From contig JAFEEG010000021.1 in assembly GCA_018241225.1 (NCBI GenBank), positions 62,001 to 126,000 on the forward strand: a DNA stretch of 64,000 nucleotides. The letters are read 5' to 3'. Position 1 is the stretch's first letter, and the number at the start of each line of letters is the position of its first letter. The notes under the pieces are model-generated. The model made no database searches. It was not told the origin of the DNA and worked only from the letters and a program-made list of their open reading frames with translations. Of this stretch, positions 37,017 through 45,287 are shown one piece after another. This DNA is from Pseudomonadota bacterium (GTDB lineage Bacteria > Pseudomonadota > Gammaproteobacteria > Burkholderiales > Burkholderiaceae_C). Made by a program: the position numbers and the translations under genes.

Positions 37017-37912
37017 CATTCCTGGATGAGCGGCAGGCGGCTGATGATGAGTTCGGCCATGGGCGACGGTGTGCGGCCGCGCAAGGTGACCACGCCCGCG
37101 CGTGCCTGCAGCAGCGGCAGATCGCGGATCTCCAGCAGCTTCAGGCGCCCCTGGACCACCTCGGCAGCTACGGCCGCATGCGCGCCCAGGAGCACTGAAT
37201 CGCTTTCGACGGCCACGCGCGCCAGCAGGTTGGCGTCGTCGCACTCGAGCGCCACCTTGAGTTCGGCAGGTGAAGGCAGGCCCAGCATGCCCGCCAGCAC
37301 GGCGCGCACCCCCAGGGGCAGGCGAATCGCCAGCGCACCATAGCGCCAGGCCTCCCGGAGGCTCACTGGCCCGGCCCCGGCCAGCGGATGGCCGGCGCGC
37401 ACGTAGAAGCCCCCCGGCTCGCGCGCCACCGGCCTGGATTGCAGCAGGGGATCGGCCGGCAATTCGGTGGTGTCGGCCACGTAGAACTCGATGTCTTCCT
37501 CGCGCAGGCGCTTGAGCAGCAACTGCCAGTTACTCACTTCCACCCGCAGGTTGATGCCGGGGTATTCGAGCCGCAGGTCGGCCAGCAGCCCCGGCAGGAA
37601 GGTGACCGCCGGAAAGGGGCCGACGCCAAAGGCCGTGTCGCCCAGGCCGTGACTGCGATACAGCGCCACGTCGCGCTCCAGGCAATGGCTGTTGAACACC
37701 AGTTGCCGCGCGCGCTCGACCACGAATTCACCGGCCGGCGTCGGCACGACCTCGCTGCCCGTGCGGTCGAACAGCAGCAGACCCAGCTCCGCTTCCGCCG
37801 CCTGGATGCTGCGCGTGAGGGCCGGCTGGCTCAGGTGTACCTGCTCGGCAGCGCGCACAAAACTGCGCCTGTCTGCCACCGCCACCACATGCGTCCAGCG
37901 CCGCAGGTCCAT
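37016..37912 (-). CDS. LysR family regulator of the alkyl sulfate/alcohol oxidation genes (SdsB-like role)
   Basis: 298 residues. Winged HTH ~5-60 (SFVRAAEQVHLSQPALTRSIQ) and effector domain ~90-290. It is divergent from the aldehyde dehydrogenase-GMC dehydrogenase-alkylsulfatase operon. The shared 174-bp promoter region contains a 54-bp dyad (37926-37979). In pseudomonads the alkylsulfatase gene sdsA is activated by the LysR protein SdsB; here the position and the large dyad suggest the same role. Confidence 0.88.
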   Translation of the reverse strand: MDLRRWTHVVAVADRRSFVRAAEQVHLSQPALTRSIQAAEAELGLLLFDRTGSEVVPTPAGEFVVERARQLVFNSHCLERDVALYRSHGLGDTAFGVGPFPAVTFLPGLLADLRLEYPGINLRVEVSNWQLLLKRLREEDIEFYVADTTELPADPLLQSRPVAREPGGFYVRAGHPLAGAGPVSLREAWRYGALAIRLPLGVRAVLAGMLGLPSPAELKVALECDDANLLARVAVESDSVLLGAHAAVAAEVVQGRLKLLEIRDLPLLQARAGVVTLRGRTPSPMAELIISRLPLIQE

Positions 37913-37925
37913 CTCACATGCTCCT

Positions 37926-37979
37926 CAAATTGCAGTCAATGCATTGATATTAGACGAACAATGCATTTGACTCAATTTG
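37926..37979. promoter_or_regulatory. Large dyad operator in the LysR/alkylsulfatase-operon promoter
   Basis: The left arm (37926-37946, begins CAAATTGCAGTC, ends AATGCATTG) and right arm (37959-37979, begins CAATGCATTTGAC, ends CAATTTG) are reverse complements apart from one shifted base. The loop is 12 nt. Inside the left arm is the perfect palindrome TCAATGCATTGA (37935-37946 region). Two TGCAT half-sites in phase about two to three helical turns apart are typical of a LysR tetramer site. Confidence 0.7.
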
Positions 37980-38086
37980 TTCCACGCCGAAGAATCGGGT
38001 CTGGAAGACCTCCAGCCCCTTCGGGCACGCGGCGCCACCGCAGCGCCGCGCAATGCATAGAGACAAAAGCCAAGAGGACAAACAAC

Positions 38087-39598
38087 ATGAACAATGCTCC
38101 CCCCGGGGCGGAAGTCGAGCGCGCCGACGCGCGCGTGGCCCGCATCTTCCAGGCACAGCAGGCAGCCTTCTCGGCCGACCCCGCCCCCACCGCCGCCGAG
38201 CGCAAGCGCCGGCTCAAGGCGCTCAAGCGGCAGGTCTCGCGCTACCAGGACGTGCTGGCCCATGCCATGAGCCAGGACTTTGGCCACCGCGCGCATGCCG
38301 AGTCGAAGATGCTCGACCTGCTGGGCTCCGCGCTGGAGGCGCAGCACGCCATCTCGCACGTCGCGCGCTGGATGAAGCCCAGCCGCCGCAGCACCGAGTG
38401 GCTGTTCCTGACCAACAGCGTGCGGGTGCACTACCAGCCCAAGGGCGTGGTGGGCGTCATCGTTCCCTGGAACTTCCCGGTGTACCTGGCCCTGGGCCCG
38501 CTGGTGGCGGCGCTGGCCGCAGGCAACCGGGTCATGATCAAGATGCCCGAGGCGACACCGGCGACCAACGCGGTGCTGCGGATGATGCTGGCCGAGGTCT
38601 TTCACGAAAGCCTGGTGGCCGTGGTCGGCGAAGAGTTGCGCGACCCCAATGTCTTCACCGCCAAGCCCTTCAACCACATCGTGTTCACCGGCTCGCCCGC
38701 GGTGGGGCGCATCGTCATGCGCACGGCCTCGGAAAACCTGACGCCGGTGACGCTGGAGCTGGGCGGCAAGTCGCCGGCGCTGCTCACGCGCAACTACCCC
38801 GTGGCCGATGCCGCCCGGCGCATCACGCACGGCAAGTCGACCAACTCGGGCCAGATCTGCGTGTCGCCCGACTACGCGCTGGTGCCGCGCGAACGGGTGG
38901 ACGAGTTCATTGCCGGCGTGCGCCGCACCTTCGAGCAGTTCTACGCCGGCAAGACCGAAGGCAACCCCGACTACACCTCGGTGGTGAACGAGCGGCAACT
39001 GCAACGCATGCAGGCCGTGCTGGACGATGCACGCGCCAAGGGAGCGCACATCGAGTCTTGCGCGCCCATGCCCAAGGGCAGCCGCCAGATGCCGCTGCAG
39101 ATCGTGACCGACATGAGCGACGACATGCTCATCCTGTCCGAAGAACTCTTCGGCCCCATCCTGCCGGTGGTTCCTTACGACCAGGAAGAAGACGCCCTCG
39201 CCTTCATCAATGCCCGCCCGCGTCCTCTGGCGCTGTACTGCTTCAGCCACGACAGCACCGAGCGCAACCGGCTGCTGCGCCACACGCACTCGGGCGGCGT
39301 GGCCATCAACGACTGGGGCTGGCAGGTGGTGAACCACGACGCGCCCTTTGGCGGCGTCGGCAACTCGGGCATGGGCAACTACCACGGGGTGGAGGGCTTT
39401 CGCGAGCTCTCGCATGCGCGCACGGTGTTCAAGCGCCAGCGCTTCTTCCCGGTGGACCTGTTCTACCCGCCCTACGGCAACTTCGTGCAGCGCCTGGCGT
39501 TGCGCGTCTTCCTGGGCAAGCCCGACCCCGCGCTGGCCGGCAGCCACGACCCGCACGCCACCCCCACCGCACAACAACACGCGAGACACGCATCATGA
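38087..39598 (+). CDS. Aldehyde dehydrogenase, coniferyl/long-chain aldehyde type
   Basis: 503 residues. NAD-binding VIVPWNFPVYLALGPLVAAL and FTGSPAVGRIV, general base Glu in LELGGKSPALL and nucleophile Cys in NSGQICVSPDY are all present. The C terminus has an extra hydrophobic/aromatic tail (FFPVDLFYPPYGNFVQRLAL) seen in membrane-associated fatty or coniferyl aldehyde dehydrogenases. It oxidises the aldehyde made by the next enzyme to a carboxylic acid. Ribosome site AGAGGA before ATG 38087. The next gene overlaps its stop (ATGA). Confidence 0.9.
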   Translation: MNNAPPGAEVERADARVARIFQAQQAAFSADPAPTAAERKRRLKALKRQVSRYQDVLAHAMSQDFGHRAHAESKMLDLLGSALEAQHAISHVARWMKPSRRSTEWLFLTNSVRVHYQPKGVVGVIVPWNFPVYLALGPLVAALAAGNRVMIKMPEATPATNAVLRMMLAEVFHESLVAVVGEELRDPNVFTAKPFNHIVFTGSPAVGRIVMRTASENLTPVTLELGGKSPALLTRNYPVADAARRITHGKSTNSGQICVSPDYALVPRERVDEFIAGVRRTFEQFYAGKTEGNPDYTSVVNERQLQRMQAVLDDARAKGAHIESCAPMPKGSRQMPLQIVTDMSDDMLILSEELFGPILPVVPYDQEEDALAFINARPRPLALYCFSHDSTERNRLLRHTHSGGVAINDWGWQVVNHDAPFGGVGNSGMGNYHGVEGFRELSHARTVFKRQRFFPVDLFYPPYGNFVQRLALRVFLGKPDPALAGSHDPHATPTAQQHARHAS

Positions 39599-41232
39599 GC
39601 AAACACGAAGAATTCGATTACGTCATCGTCGGTGCCGGCTCGGCTGGCTGCGTGCTGGCCGCGCGCCTGTCCGAAGACCCCAACGTCACCGTCTGCCTGC
39701 TGGAAGCGGGTGGCCCCGACAGCAGCGTGCTGATCCATGCGCCGGCCGGCGTGGTGGCCATGATGCCCACCAAGATCAACAACTACGGCTTCGAGACCGT
39801 GCCGCAACCCGGCCTGAACGGCCGCAAGGGCTACCAGCCGCGCGGCAAGACGCTGGGCGGCTCCAGCTCCATCAACGCCATGCTGTACGTGCGCGGCAAC
39901 CGCTGGGACTACGACCACTGGGCGTCGCTGGGCAACACCGGCTGGTCCTATGACGACGTGCTGCCCTACTTCAAGCTCAGCGAGAACAACGAGCAGCTCG
40001 GCGGCGATCCGTTCCACGGTGCCGGCGGCCCGCTCAACGTCACCTACGCCAACCACAAGAGTCCGCTCAACGACGTGTTCGTCAAGGCCGCGGCCACGCA
40101 GGGCGTGCAGCCCACGCGCGACTACAACGGCGAGACGCAGCAAGGCTCCTTCATCTACCAGGTTACGCACAAGAACGGCGAGCGCTGCAGCGCGGCCAAG
40201 GCCTTTCTCACGCCCAACCTGTCGCGCCCCAACCTGAAGGTGCTCACGCATGCGGTGTCGGCCAAGGTGCTCACCGAAGGCCGACGCGCCACCGGCGTGG
40301 CCTACCACCAGGACGGCGAGCTCAAGCAGGTCAAGGCACGCCGCGAAGTCGTCCTGTCGGGCGGCGCCTTCGGCTCGCCGCAGCTGCTGATGCTCTCGGG
40401 CATCGGCCCGGCCGCGCAGCTCAAGCAGATGGGCATCGACGTGGTGCACGACCTGCCTGGCGTGGGCCAGAACCTGCAGGACCACATCGACTACGTGCAG
40501 GCCTGGCGCGTGGGCAGCAATACCGAGAGCTTCGGCGTCTCGGCACGCGGCGGCCTGAAGGTCACCGGCGCCATGTTCGAGTGGAAGGCCAAGCGCACCG
40601 GCATGGTCACCAGTCCGTATGCCGGCGCCGGCGCCTTCCTGTGCTCCAGCCCCGATGTGAAGGTGCCCGACCTGCAGCTGATCTTCGTGATCGCCATCGT
40701 GGACGACCACGCCCGCAAGATGCACCTGGGCCACGGCATCTCGTGCCACGTGGACGTGATGCGGCCCTTCAGCCGCGGCGAAGTGCGCCTCAAGAGCGCC
40801 GACCCGCGCGACACCATGGTCATCGACCCGCGCTTTCTCAGCGACGAGCGCGACCTGCAGCTGCTGGTCAAGGGTGCGCAGATGCAGCAGCGCATCATCG
40901 AATCGAAGCCCTTCGACGGCGTGCGCGGCAAGCAGCTCTACACCACGAGCGCGGACGACCCGGCCAGCCTGATCGCCGACATCCGCAACCGCGCCGACAC
41001 GCAATACCACCCGGTGGGCACCTGCAAGATGGGCAGCGACGACATGGCCGTGGTCGACGCCCGCCTGCGCGTGCGCGGCATGGAAGGCCTGCGCGTCATC
41101 GACGCGTCGATCTTCCCCACGCTCATCGGCGGCAACACCAACGCGCCAACCATCATGGTCGGCGAAAAGGGCGCGGACATGATCCGCGAGGAAGCACGCG
41201 CCGGCGCGCATGCACAGGCCGTGGCCGCCTGA
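39595..41232 (+). CDS. GMC-family alcohol dehydrogenase (FAD)
   Basis: 545 residues. N-terminal FAD-binding DYVIVGAGSAGCVLAARLSED, GMC signature 1 RGKTLGGSSSINAMLYVRGN, signature 2 GAFGSPQLLMLSGIGPA, and catalytic His/Asn pair in QYHPVGTCKMG and GGNTNAPTIM. The closest types are choline dehydrogenase and AlkJ-like alcohol dehydrogenases that feed electrons to quinone. In this operon it most plausibly oxidises the fatty alcohol released by the alkylsulfatase to an aldehyde. The ATG overlaps the preceding stop. Confidence 0.9.
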   Translation: MSKHEEFDYVIVGAGSAGCVLAARLSEDPNVTVCLLEAGGPDSSVLIHAPAGVVAMMPTKINNYGFETVPQPGLNGRKGYQPRGKTLGGSSSINAMLYVRGNRWDYDHWASLGNTGWSYDDVLPYFKLSENNEQLGGDPFHGAGGPLNVTYANHKSPLNDVFVKAAATQGVQPTRDYNGETQQGSFIYQVTHKNGERCSAAKAFLTPNLSRPNLKVLTHAVSAKVLTEGRRATGVAYHQDGELKQVKARREVVLSGGAFGSPQLLMLSGIGPAAQLKQMGIDVVHDLPGVGQNLQDHIDYVQAWRVGSNTESFGVSARGGLKVTGAMFEWKAKRTGMVTSPYAGAGAFLCSSPDVKVPDLQLIFVIAIVDDHARKMHLGHGISCHVDVMRPFSRGEVRLKSADPRDTMVIDPRFLSDERDLQLLVKGAQMQQRIIESKPFDGVRGKQLYTTSADDPASLIADIRNRADTQYHPVGTCKMGSDDMAVVDARLRVRGMEGLRVIDASIFPTLIGGNTNAPTIMVGEKGADMIREEARAGAHAQAVAA

Positions 41233-41276
41233 ACCTTTCTCTATCCAGTCACTTTCCAAGAACCAACAGGAGACAC

Positions 41277-43226
41277 ATGTCCATCAAACCCATCGCCCTT
41301 GCAGCCGCACTTGCCGTCGCGTTGCCCGCTGTTGCGCAAGAAGGCCCCAAGGCCGCAACGCCGTTGACCGTGCAGGCCAACAAGCAGTTCGGCGCCAACC
41401 TCGAGCTGGCCAACCAGCAGGATTTCGAGGATGCCTCGCGCGGCCTGGTGGCGCGCCTGCCCGACGGCGCGATCAAGGACGCCAAGGGCAACACGGTGTG
41501 GGATGCCAGCCAGTTCGCCTTCTTCAAGGGTGATGCGCCGGACACGGTCAACCCCAGCCTGTGGCGCCAGGAAAAGCTCAATGCCATTGCCGGCCTGTTC
41601 AAGGTGACGGACGGCATCTGGCAGATCCGCGGCTACGACCTGGCCAACATGACGCTGGTGGAGGGCAAGACCGGCTGGATCATCATCGACCCGCTGCTCA
41701 CGGCCGAGATGGCCAAGGCCACGCTGGACTTCGCCATGGAGAAGCTGGGCAAGAAGCCCGTGGTGGCGGTGATCTTCACGCACAGCCACGTCGACCACTT
41801 CGGCGGGGTGCGCGGCGTGGTGGACGAGGCGGACGTGCGCTCGGGCAAGGTGCCGGTCATTGCACCCGAGGGCTTCATGGACCACGCGGTTGCCGAGAAC
41901 GTGATGGCCGGCAACGCGATGGCCCGCCGCTCGCACTACCAGTTCGGCGCGCCGCTGCCCTTCGGCGAGCGCGGCGCCGTGGGCTCGGGCCTGGGCAAGG
42001 CGCTGTCCATTGGCAGCATGGGCCTCATTGCGCCCACCGACTACGTCAAGAAGACCGGCGAAGAACGCATGGTCGACGGCCGCAAGTTCGTCTTCGAGAT
42101 GGCCAACGGCTCGGAAGCGCCGGCCGAGTTCGCCTTCTACATTCCTGACTTCAAGGCCCTGTGCATGTCCGAGGTGGTCACGGCCAACATGCACAACATC
42201 TACACGCTGCGCGGCGCCAAGGCCCGCGACGCGCTGGCCTGGAGCAAGTACATCAACGAGATGATCGACTTCCACCCCGAGGCGCAAGTGGCATTCCGCA
42301 GCCACCACTGGCCGGTGTGGGGCCAGGAGCGCATCAAGAAGCACCTGGAGAACCAGCGCGACCTGTACCGCTACATCAACGACACCGCCCTGAACCTGGC
42401 CAACAAGGGCGTGAAGATGGACGACCTGGGCAACGTGAGCTACCTGCCCAAGGGCCTGCGCAACGACTTCTCCACGCACGACTACTACGGCACGCTCAGC
42501 CACAACCTGCGCGGCGTCTACAACTTCTACCTGGGCTTCTACGACGGCAACCCCGCCACGCTCAACCCGCTGCCGGTGGCCGAGTCGGCCAAGCGCTACG
42601 TGGCGGCCTTCGGTGGCGTCGACGCCACCATGGCCAAGGCCCGTGCCGCCTTCGACGCCGGCGACTACCGCTGGGCCGCCGAGCTGAACAACAACGCGGT
42701 GATGGCCGAGCCCACCAACGAGAAGGCGCGCGCGCTGCAGGCCAACATCCTGGAGCAGCTGGGCTACCAGGCCGAGTCGGGCGTGTGGCGCAACGAGTAC
42801 CTCGTGGCCGCGCAGGAGCTGCGCAACGGCGTGAAGCCGGTGCGCCTGTCGACGCAAGGGCCGGACATGGTGCGCGGCATGACGCTGGACATGATCTTCG
42901 ACTTCCTGGCCGTGCGCCTGGACCACCAGAAGGTCGACGGCATCAACGCCGGCATCCAGGTCAACTTCACCGACAGCAACGAGACCTACGCGCTGGAGCT
43001 GTCCAACGCGGTGCTCAACAACACCAAGGGCCGCAAGCTGGCTTCGCCCAACGTCACGCTGTCGCTCACGCGCCCGGCCTTCTTCAAGATGCTGCTGGCC
43101 GGCGTGCCGCTGCCCAAGCTGGTGGAAGCGGGTGAGGCCAAGGTGGAAGGCGATCCGAAGATGCTGGGCGCGATCTTTGCGAACCTGGACAACTTCAATC
43201 CGCTGTTCAATATCGTCACGCCCTGA
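41277..43226 (+). CDS. sdsA: Linear primary-alkylsulfatase (SdsA/YjcS family, secreted metallo-beta-lactamase fold)
   Basis: 649 residues, the size of SdsA1. Sec signal peptide 1-20 (ALPAVAQ). Metallo-beta-lactamase domain with binuclear zinc motif THSHVDH at 168-174, and further metal residues in FMDHAVAENVMAGNAM and FRSHHWPVWG. A helical dimerisation domain (LNNNAVMAEPTNEKARAL) follows, then a C-terminal SCP2-like hydrophobic-binding domain (TLDMIFDFLAVRLD). It hydrolyses alkyl sulfates such as dodecyl sulfate to alcohol and sulfate. A CAGGAGAC ribosome site lies 44 bp after the GMC gene. Confidence 0.93.
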   Translation: MSIKPIALAAALAVALPAVAQEGPKAATPLTVQANKQFGANLELANQQDFEDASRGLVARLPDGAIKDAKGNTVWDASQFAFFKGDAPDTVNPSLWRQEKLNAIAGLFKVTDGIWQIRGYDLANMTLVEGKTGWIIIDPLLTAEMAKATLDFAMEKLGKKPVVAVIFTHSHVDHFGGVRGVVDEADVRSGKVPVIAPEGFMDHAVAENVMAGNAMARRSHYQFGAPLPFGERGAVGSGLGKALSIGSMGLIAPTDYVKKTGEERMVDGRKFVFEMANGSEAPAEFAFYIPDFKALCMSEVVTANMHNIYTLRGAKARDALAWSKYINEMIDFHPEAQVAFRSHHWPVWGQERIKKHLENQRDLYRYINDTALNLANKGVKMDDLGNVSYLPKGLRNDFSTHDYYGTLSHNLRGVYNFYLGFYDGNPATLNPLPVAESAKRYVAAFGGVDATMAKARAAFDAGDYRWAAELNNNAVMAEPTNEKARALQANILEQLGYQAESGVWRNEYLVAAQELRNGVKPVRLSTQGPDMVRGMTLDMIFDFLAVRLDHQKVDGINAGIQVNFTDSNETYALELSNAVLNNTKGRKLASPNVTLSLTRPAFFKMLLAGVPLPKLVEAGEAKVEGDPKMLGAIFANLDNFNPLFNIVTP

Positions 43227-43228
43227 TA

Positions 43229-43251
43229 CCTGAAACACCAGGAATTTCAGG
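43229..43251. promoter_or_regulatory. Inverted repeat before the GbsR/MarR-type regulator gene
   Basis: CCTGAAA (43229-43235) and TTTCAGG (43245-43251) are perfect inverted arms with a 9-bp spacer, 43 bp upstream of the regulator start. It could be an autoregulatory operator. Because it also follows the alkylsulfatase stop by 3 bp, a weak terminator without T-run is the alternative. The same half-sites recur before cydD. Confidence 0.5.
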
Positions 43252-43293
43252 ATCTTGTGAAATGAGGGTGGCATCGCGCGCGACAATGCGCGC

Positions 43294-43917
43294 ATGCCGC
43301 CCTCTTCCACTTCTGCTTCATCCTCTCCCGCTGCCCAGCTTCCCCCGCTCAATCGCCAGTTCGTCGCGCACTTCGGCGAAATGGGCAGCCGCTGGGGCAT
43401 CAACCGCACCGTCGGGCAGATCTACGCGCTGATCTTCCTGTCCGACAAGCCGGTGAATGCGGACGAGATTGCGGAGCTGCTGGAGTTTTCGAGGTCGAAC
43501 GTGAGCATGGGCCTGAAGGAGCTGCAGGCCTGGCGGCTGGTGCGTCTGCGTCATCTGCCGGGCGACCGGCGCGAGTACTTCGAGGCGCCGCAGGACGTAT
43601 GGGAGATCTTCCGCGTGCTGGTCGAGGAGCGCCGGCGCCGCGAGATCGAGCCGACCTTGTCGATGCTGCGAAGCGCCTTGCTCGAAACACCCGGCAGCGA
43701 TGAAGAACGCCACGCGCAGCAGCGCATGCGCGAAATGCACGACCTGATCGACCGGCTGCTGAAATGGCTGGACGACGTTCAGCGCCTGGCGCCGGAAACT
43801 GCGATGCAGCTCATGGGCATGGGGGCGGCGGTGACGCGAATGCTGGGGCTCAAGGACCGGATCACCGGGCAGGCGCCTGAGAAGAAGGCGGCCTCCAGGA
43901 AGGCTCGCAAGGGTTAG
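43294..43917 (+). CDS. GbsR/MarR-like winged-helix regulator
   Basis: 207 residues. Central winged helix (~35-95): GQIYALIFLSDKPVNADEIA, LLEFSRSNVSMGLKELQAW and RHLPGDRREYF match the GbsR branch of MarR-like proteins. A long charged helix (VLVEERRRREIEPTLSML) probably dimerises the protein. The C terminus is Lys-rich. Ligand and target are not visible directly. The shared CTGAAA/TTTCAG half-sites here and before cydD suggest that it may control cydDCABX. Confidence 0.85.
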   Translation: MPPSSTSASSSPAAQLPPLNRQFVAHFGEMGSRWGINRTVGQIYALIFLSDKPVNADEIAELLEFSRSNVSMGLKELQAWRLVRLRHLPGDRREYFEAPQDVWEIFRVLVEERRRREIEPTLSMLRSALLETPGSDEERHAQQRMREMHDLIDRLLKWLDDVQRLAPETAMQLMGMGAAVTRMLGLKDRITGQAPEKKAASRKARKG

Positions 43918-44009
43918 GTTCGGGGTGGGCGGGGCGCGGCAGGCAATCGCAGCGCGGCCGCCATGGGAAAGTATCCTCGCGCGAACCGCCATCTGAATTC
44001 GGAGGCCTC

Positions 44010-44705
44010 ATGACGATCCGTGCCACGCGTGAAGTCGTTTCGCACATCTTCTACCAACGCTGCTTCTGGCTGTTTGGCGTGTTGTTGTTGCTGATCGGCG
44101 CCGTATCGTTCGTTCCGTACGATGACCGCGGCCGCCTGGTGCTCAACGCTGTCAACCTGTTCGTGCTCATCGCCACGGTGGCCGCCGTGGGGCGAACCAC
44201 GTTGTCCTTCGTCATCGCGTTGCTGCTCGCCCTGCCAGCCGTGTGGTTCCAGTACGTCGGGCTCTGGCAGGACAGCGACGTCGACCTGGCATGGTCGTGG
44301 ATCTGCAGCGCCGCGCTGTATGTCATCAGCACCTGCTATCTGCTTCGCTACGTGTTCCAGCCCAAGGTCATGACGCAGGACAAGCTGTTCGGTGCGGCCG
44401 CGGCCTACCTGCTGATCGGCGTGCTCTGGGCGTACCTCTATGCGATCGTCGGATACTTCTATCCGCAGTCGTACCTCATCGTCGGGCAGCCGGGGCAACT
44501 GGTGTACTCGGATGCGCTCTACATGAGCATGACGGTGCTCACCAGCACGGGATTTGGCGACCTGGTGCCGCTTTCTCGTCCTGCACGCGGCATCTGCATG
44601 ATCGAGCAAATCGCGGGGGCCCTGTTTGTCGCCATCCTCATTGCGCGCCTGGCCGGCGTGTATCCGGCTCGAGAAGCCTATTCGGATGAAGATGGAGCGG
44701 CGTAG
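44010..44705 (+). CDS. Two-TM-pore potassium channel-like protein
   Basis: 231 residues. Four to five hydrophobic helices in the first 160 residues, then a pore region SDALYMSMTVLTSTGFGDLVP with selectivity filter TSTGFGD (178-184, compare TVGYGD of K+ channels), and a final helix (EQIAGALFVAILIARLAGV). No cytoplasmic RCK domain. Probably an inner-membrane K+ channel of the Ion_trans_2 type. Transcribed toward the cyd genes. Confidence 0.85.
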   Translation: MTIRATREVVSHIFYQRCFWLFGVLLLLIGAVSFVPYDDRGRLVLNAVNLFVLIATVAAVGRTTLSFVIALLLALPAVWFQYVGLWQDSDVDLAWSWICSAALYVISTCYLLRYVFQPKVMTQDKLFGAAAAYLLIGVLWAYLYAIVGYFYPQSYLIVGQPGQLVYSDALYMSMTVLTSTGFGDLVPLSRPARGICMIEQIAGALFVAILIARLAGVYPAREAYSDEDGAA

Positions 44706-44733
44706 ATCGCCCTCATCTTCGCTGCAACGCTGC

Positions 44734-44916
44734 CTATTGCGACCTGAGCAGCCCCCGATCCCTGTCGTCCGACGCCATCTCGGCTTCAGCGTCGGCAGTG
44801 GAGAGAAGAAATGAACCTAACGCAAGGGCAAAGCTTGCAAGCAGCACTAGCCAGCCAAAGGCAACGACCAACGCCGCCGTCGCAAGGAGACTGAGAAGAA
44901 GGACGAAAAATTGCAT
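44734..44916 (-). CDS. Possible small membrane protein
   Basis: 60 residues: one or two hydrophobic helices (residues 2-40, MQFFVLLLSLLATAALVVAF and WLVLLASFALALGSFLL) and an acidic tail. A GGAG motif 7 bp before the ATG at 44916 supports translation. It lies 214 bp after cydX on the same strand. I do not recognise it; the call rests on the ribosome site and composition. The stretch 44917-45130 shows nothing convincing. Confidence 0.45.
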   Translation of the reverse strand: MQFFVLLLSLLATAALVVAFGWLVLLASFALALGSFLLSTADAEAEMASDDRDRGLLRSQ

Positions 44917-45130
44917 GCACGTCTCCGAAGTTGCTCACTCTCGTCGCAACGCCGGATCTCGCCAATTCGAGTTCCGGGGCTTGCTTGAGGAGCCAATGTA
45001 GTCATGCATGCAACCGAATTCATGAGCGCAATGTCCCTATTTTGGGAGGACGAAAGTCCCGGGTTCCAGCCAAGGCCCGTTCCTTTCTTGTCGGCGCTGC
45101 AGCCGCCAACCGCCCGCAAGAACAACAGCG

Positions 45131-45268
45131 TCAATGGTGCCGAGGCTCGGGCCGATCCAGCTTGTCGTGCCGCACAGCCTCATCCTCCATCAACTCGAAC
45201 CACATCGCGTTGAGCACCGCAAAGGCCGCCGCAAGGGGCAGGCCAAGAATCCAGGCGAAATACCACAT
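45131..45268 (-). CDS. cydX: CydX, small subunit of cytochrome bd oxidase
   Basis: 45 residues read directly from the minus strand, starting MWYFAWILGLPLAAAFAVLN and continuing AMWFELMEDEA, the diagnostic CydX/CbdX pattern of one helix followed by an acidic then charged tail. It begins 19 bp after the cydB stop. CydX stabilises the CydAB haem centres in the inner membrane. Its size hides it from automatic gene calls with a 50-60 codon cutoff. Confidence 0.95.
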   Translation of the reverse strand: MWYFAWILGLPLAAAFAVLNAMWFELMEDEAVRHDKLDRPEPRHH

Positions 45269-45287
45269 GTGAATGCTCCCTTGATGT

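Noticed and set aside
43229..43262. Terminator for the alkylsulfatase operon
   Set aside because: The inverted repeat CCTGAAA/TTTCAGG has a short AT-containing stem and no following T run, so an operator is more likely; kept only as an alternative.
44847..45134. Minus-strand 95-codon frame directly after cydX
   Set aside because: It starts at a TTG overlapping the cydX stop but is Arg/Ser-rich without structure and overlaps the better supported 60-codon frame.
45004..45213. Plus-strand 69-codon frame overlapping cydX
   Set aside because: It runs opposite the clear CydX sequence, lacks a ribosome site and resembles no protein.
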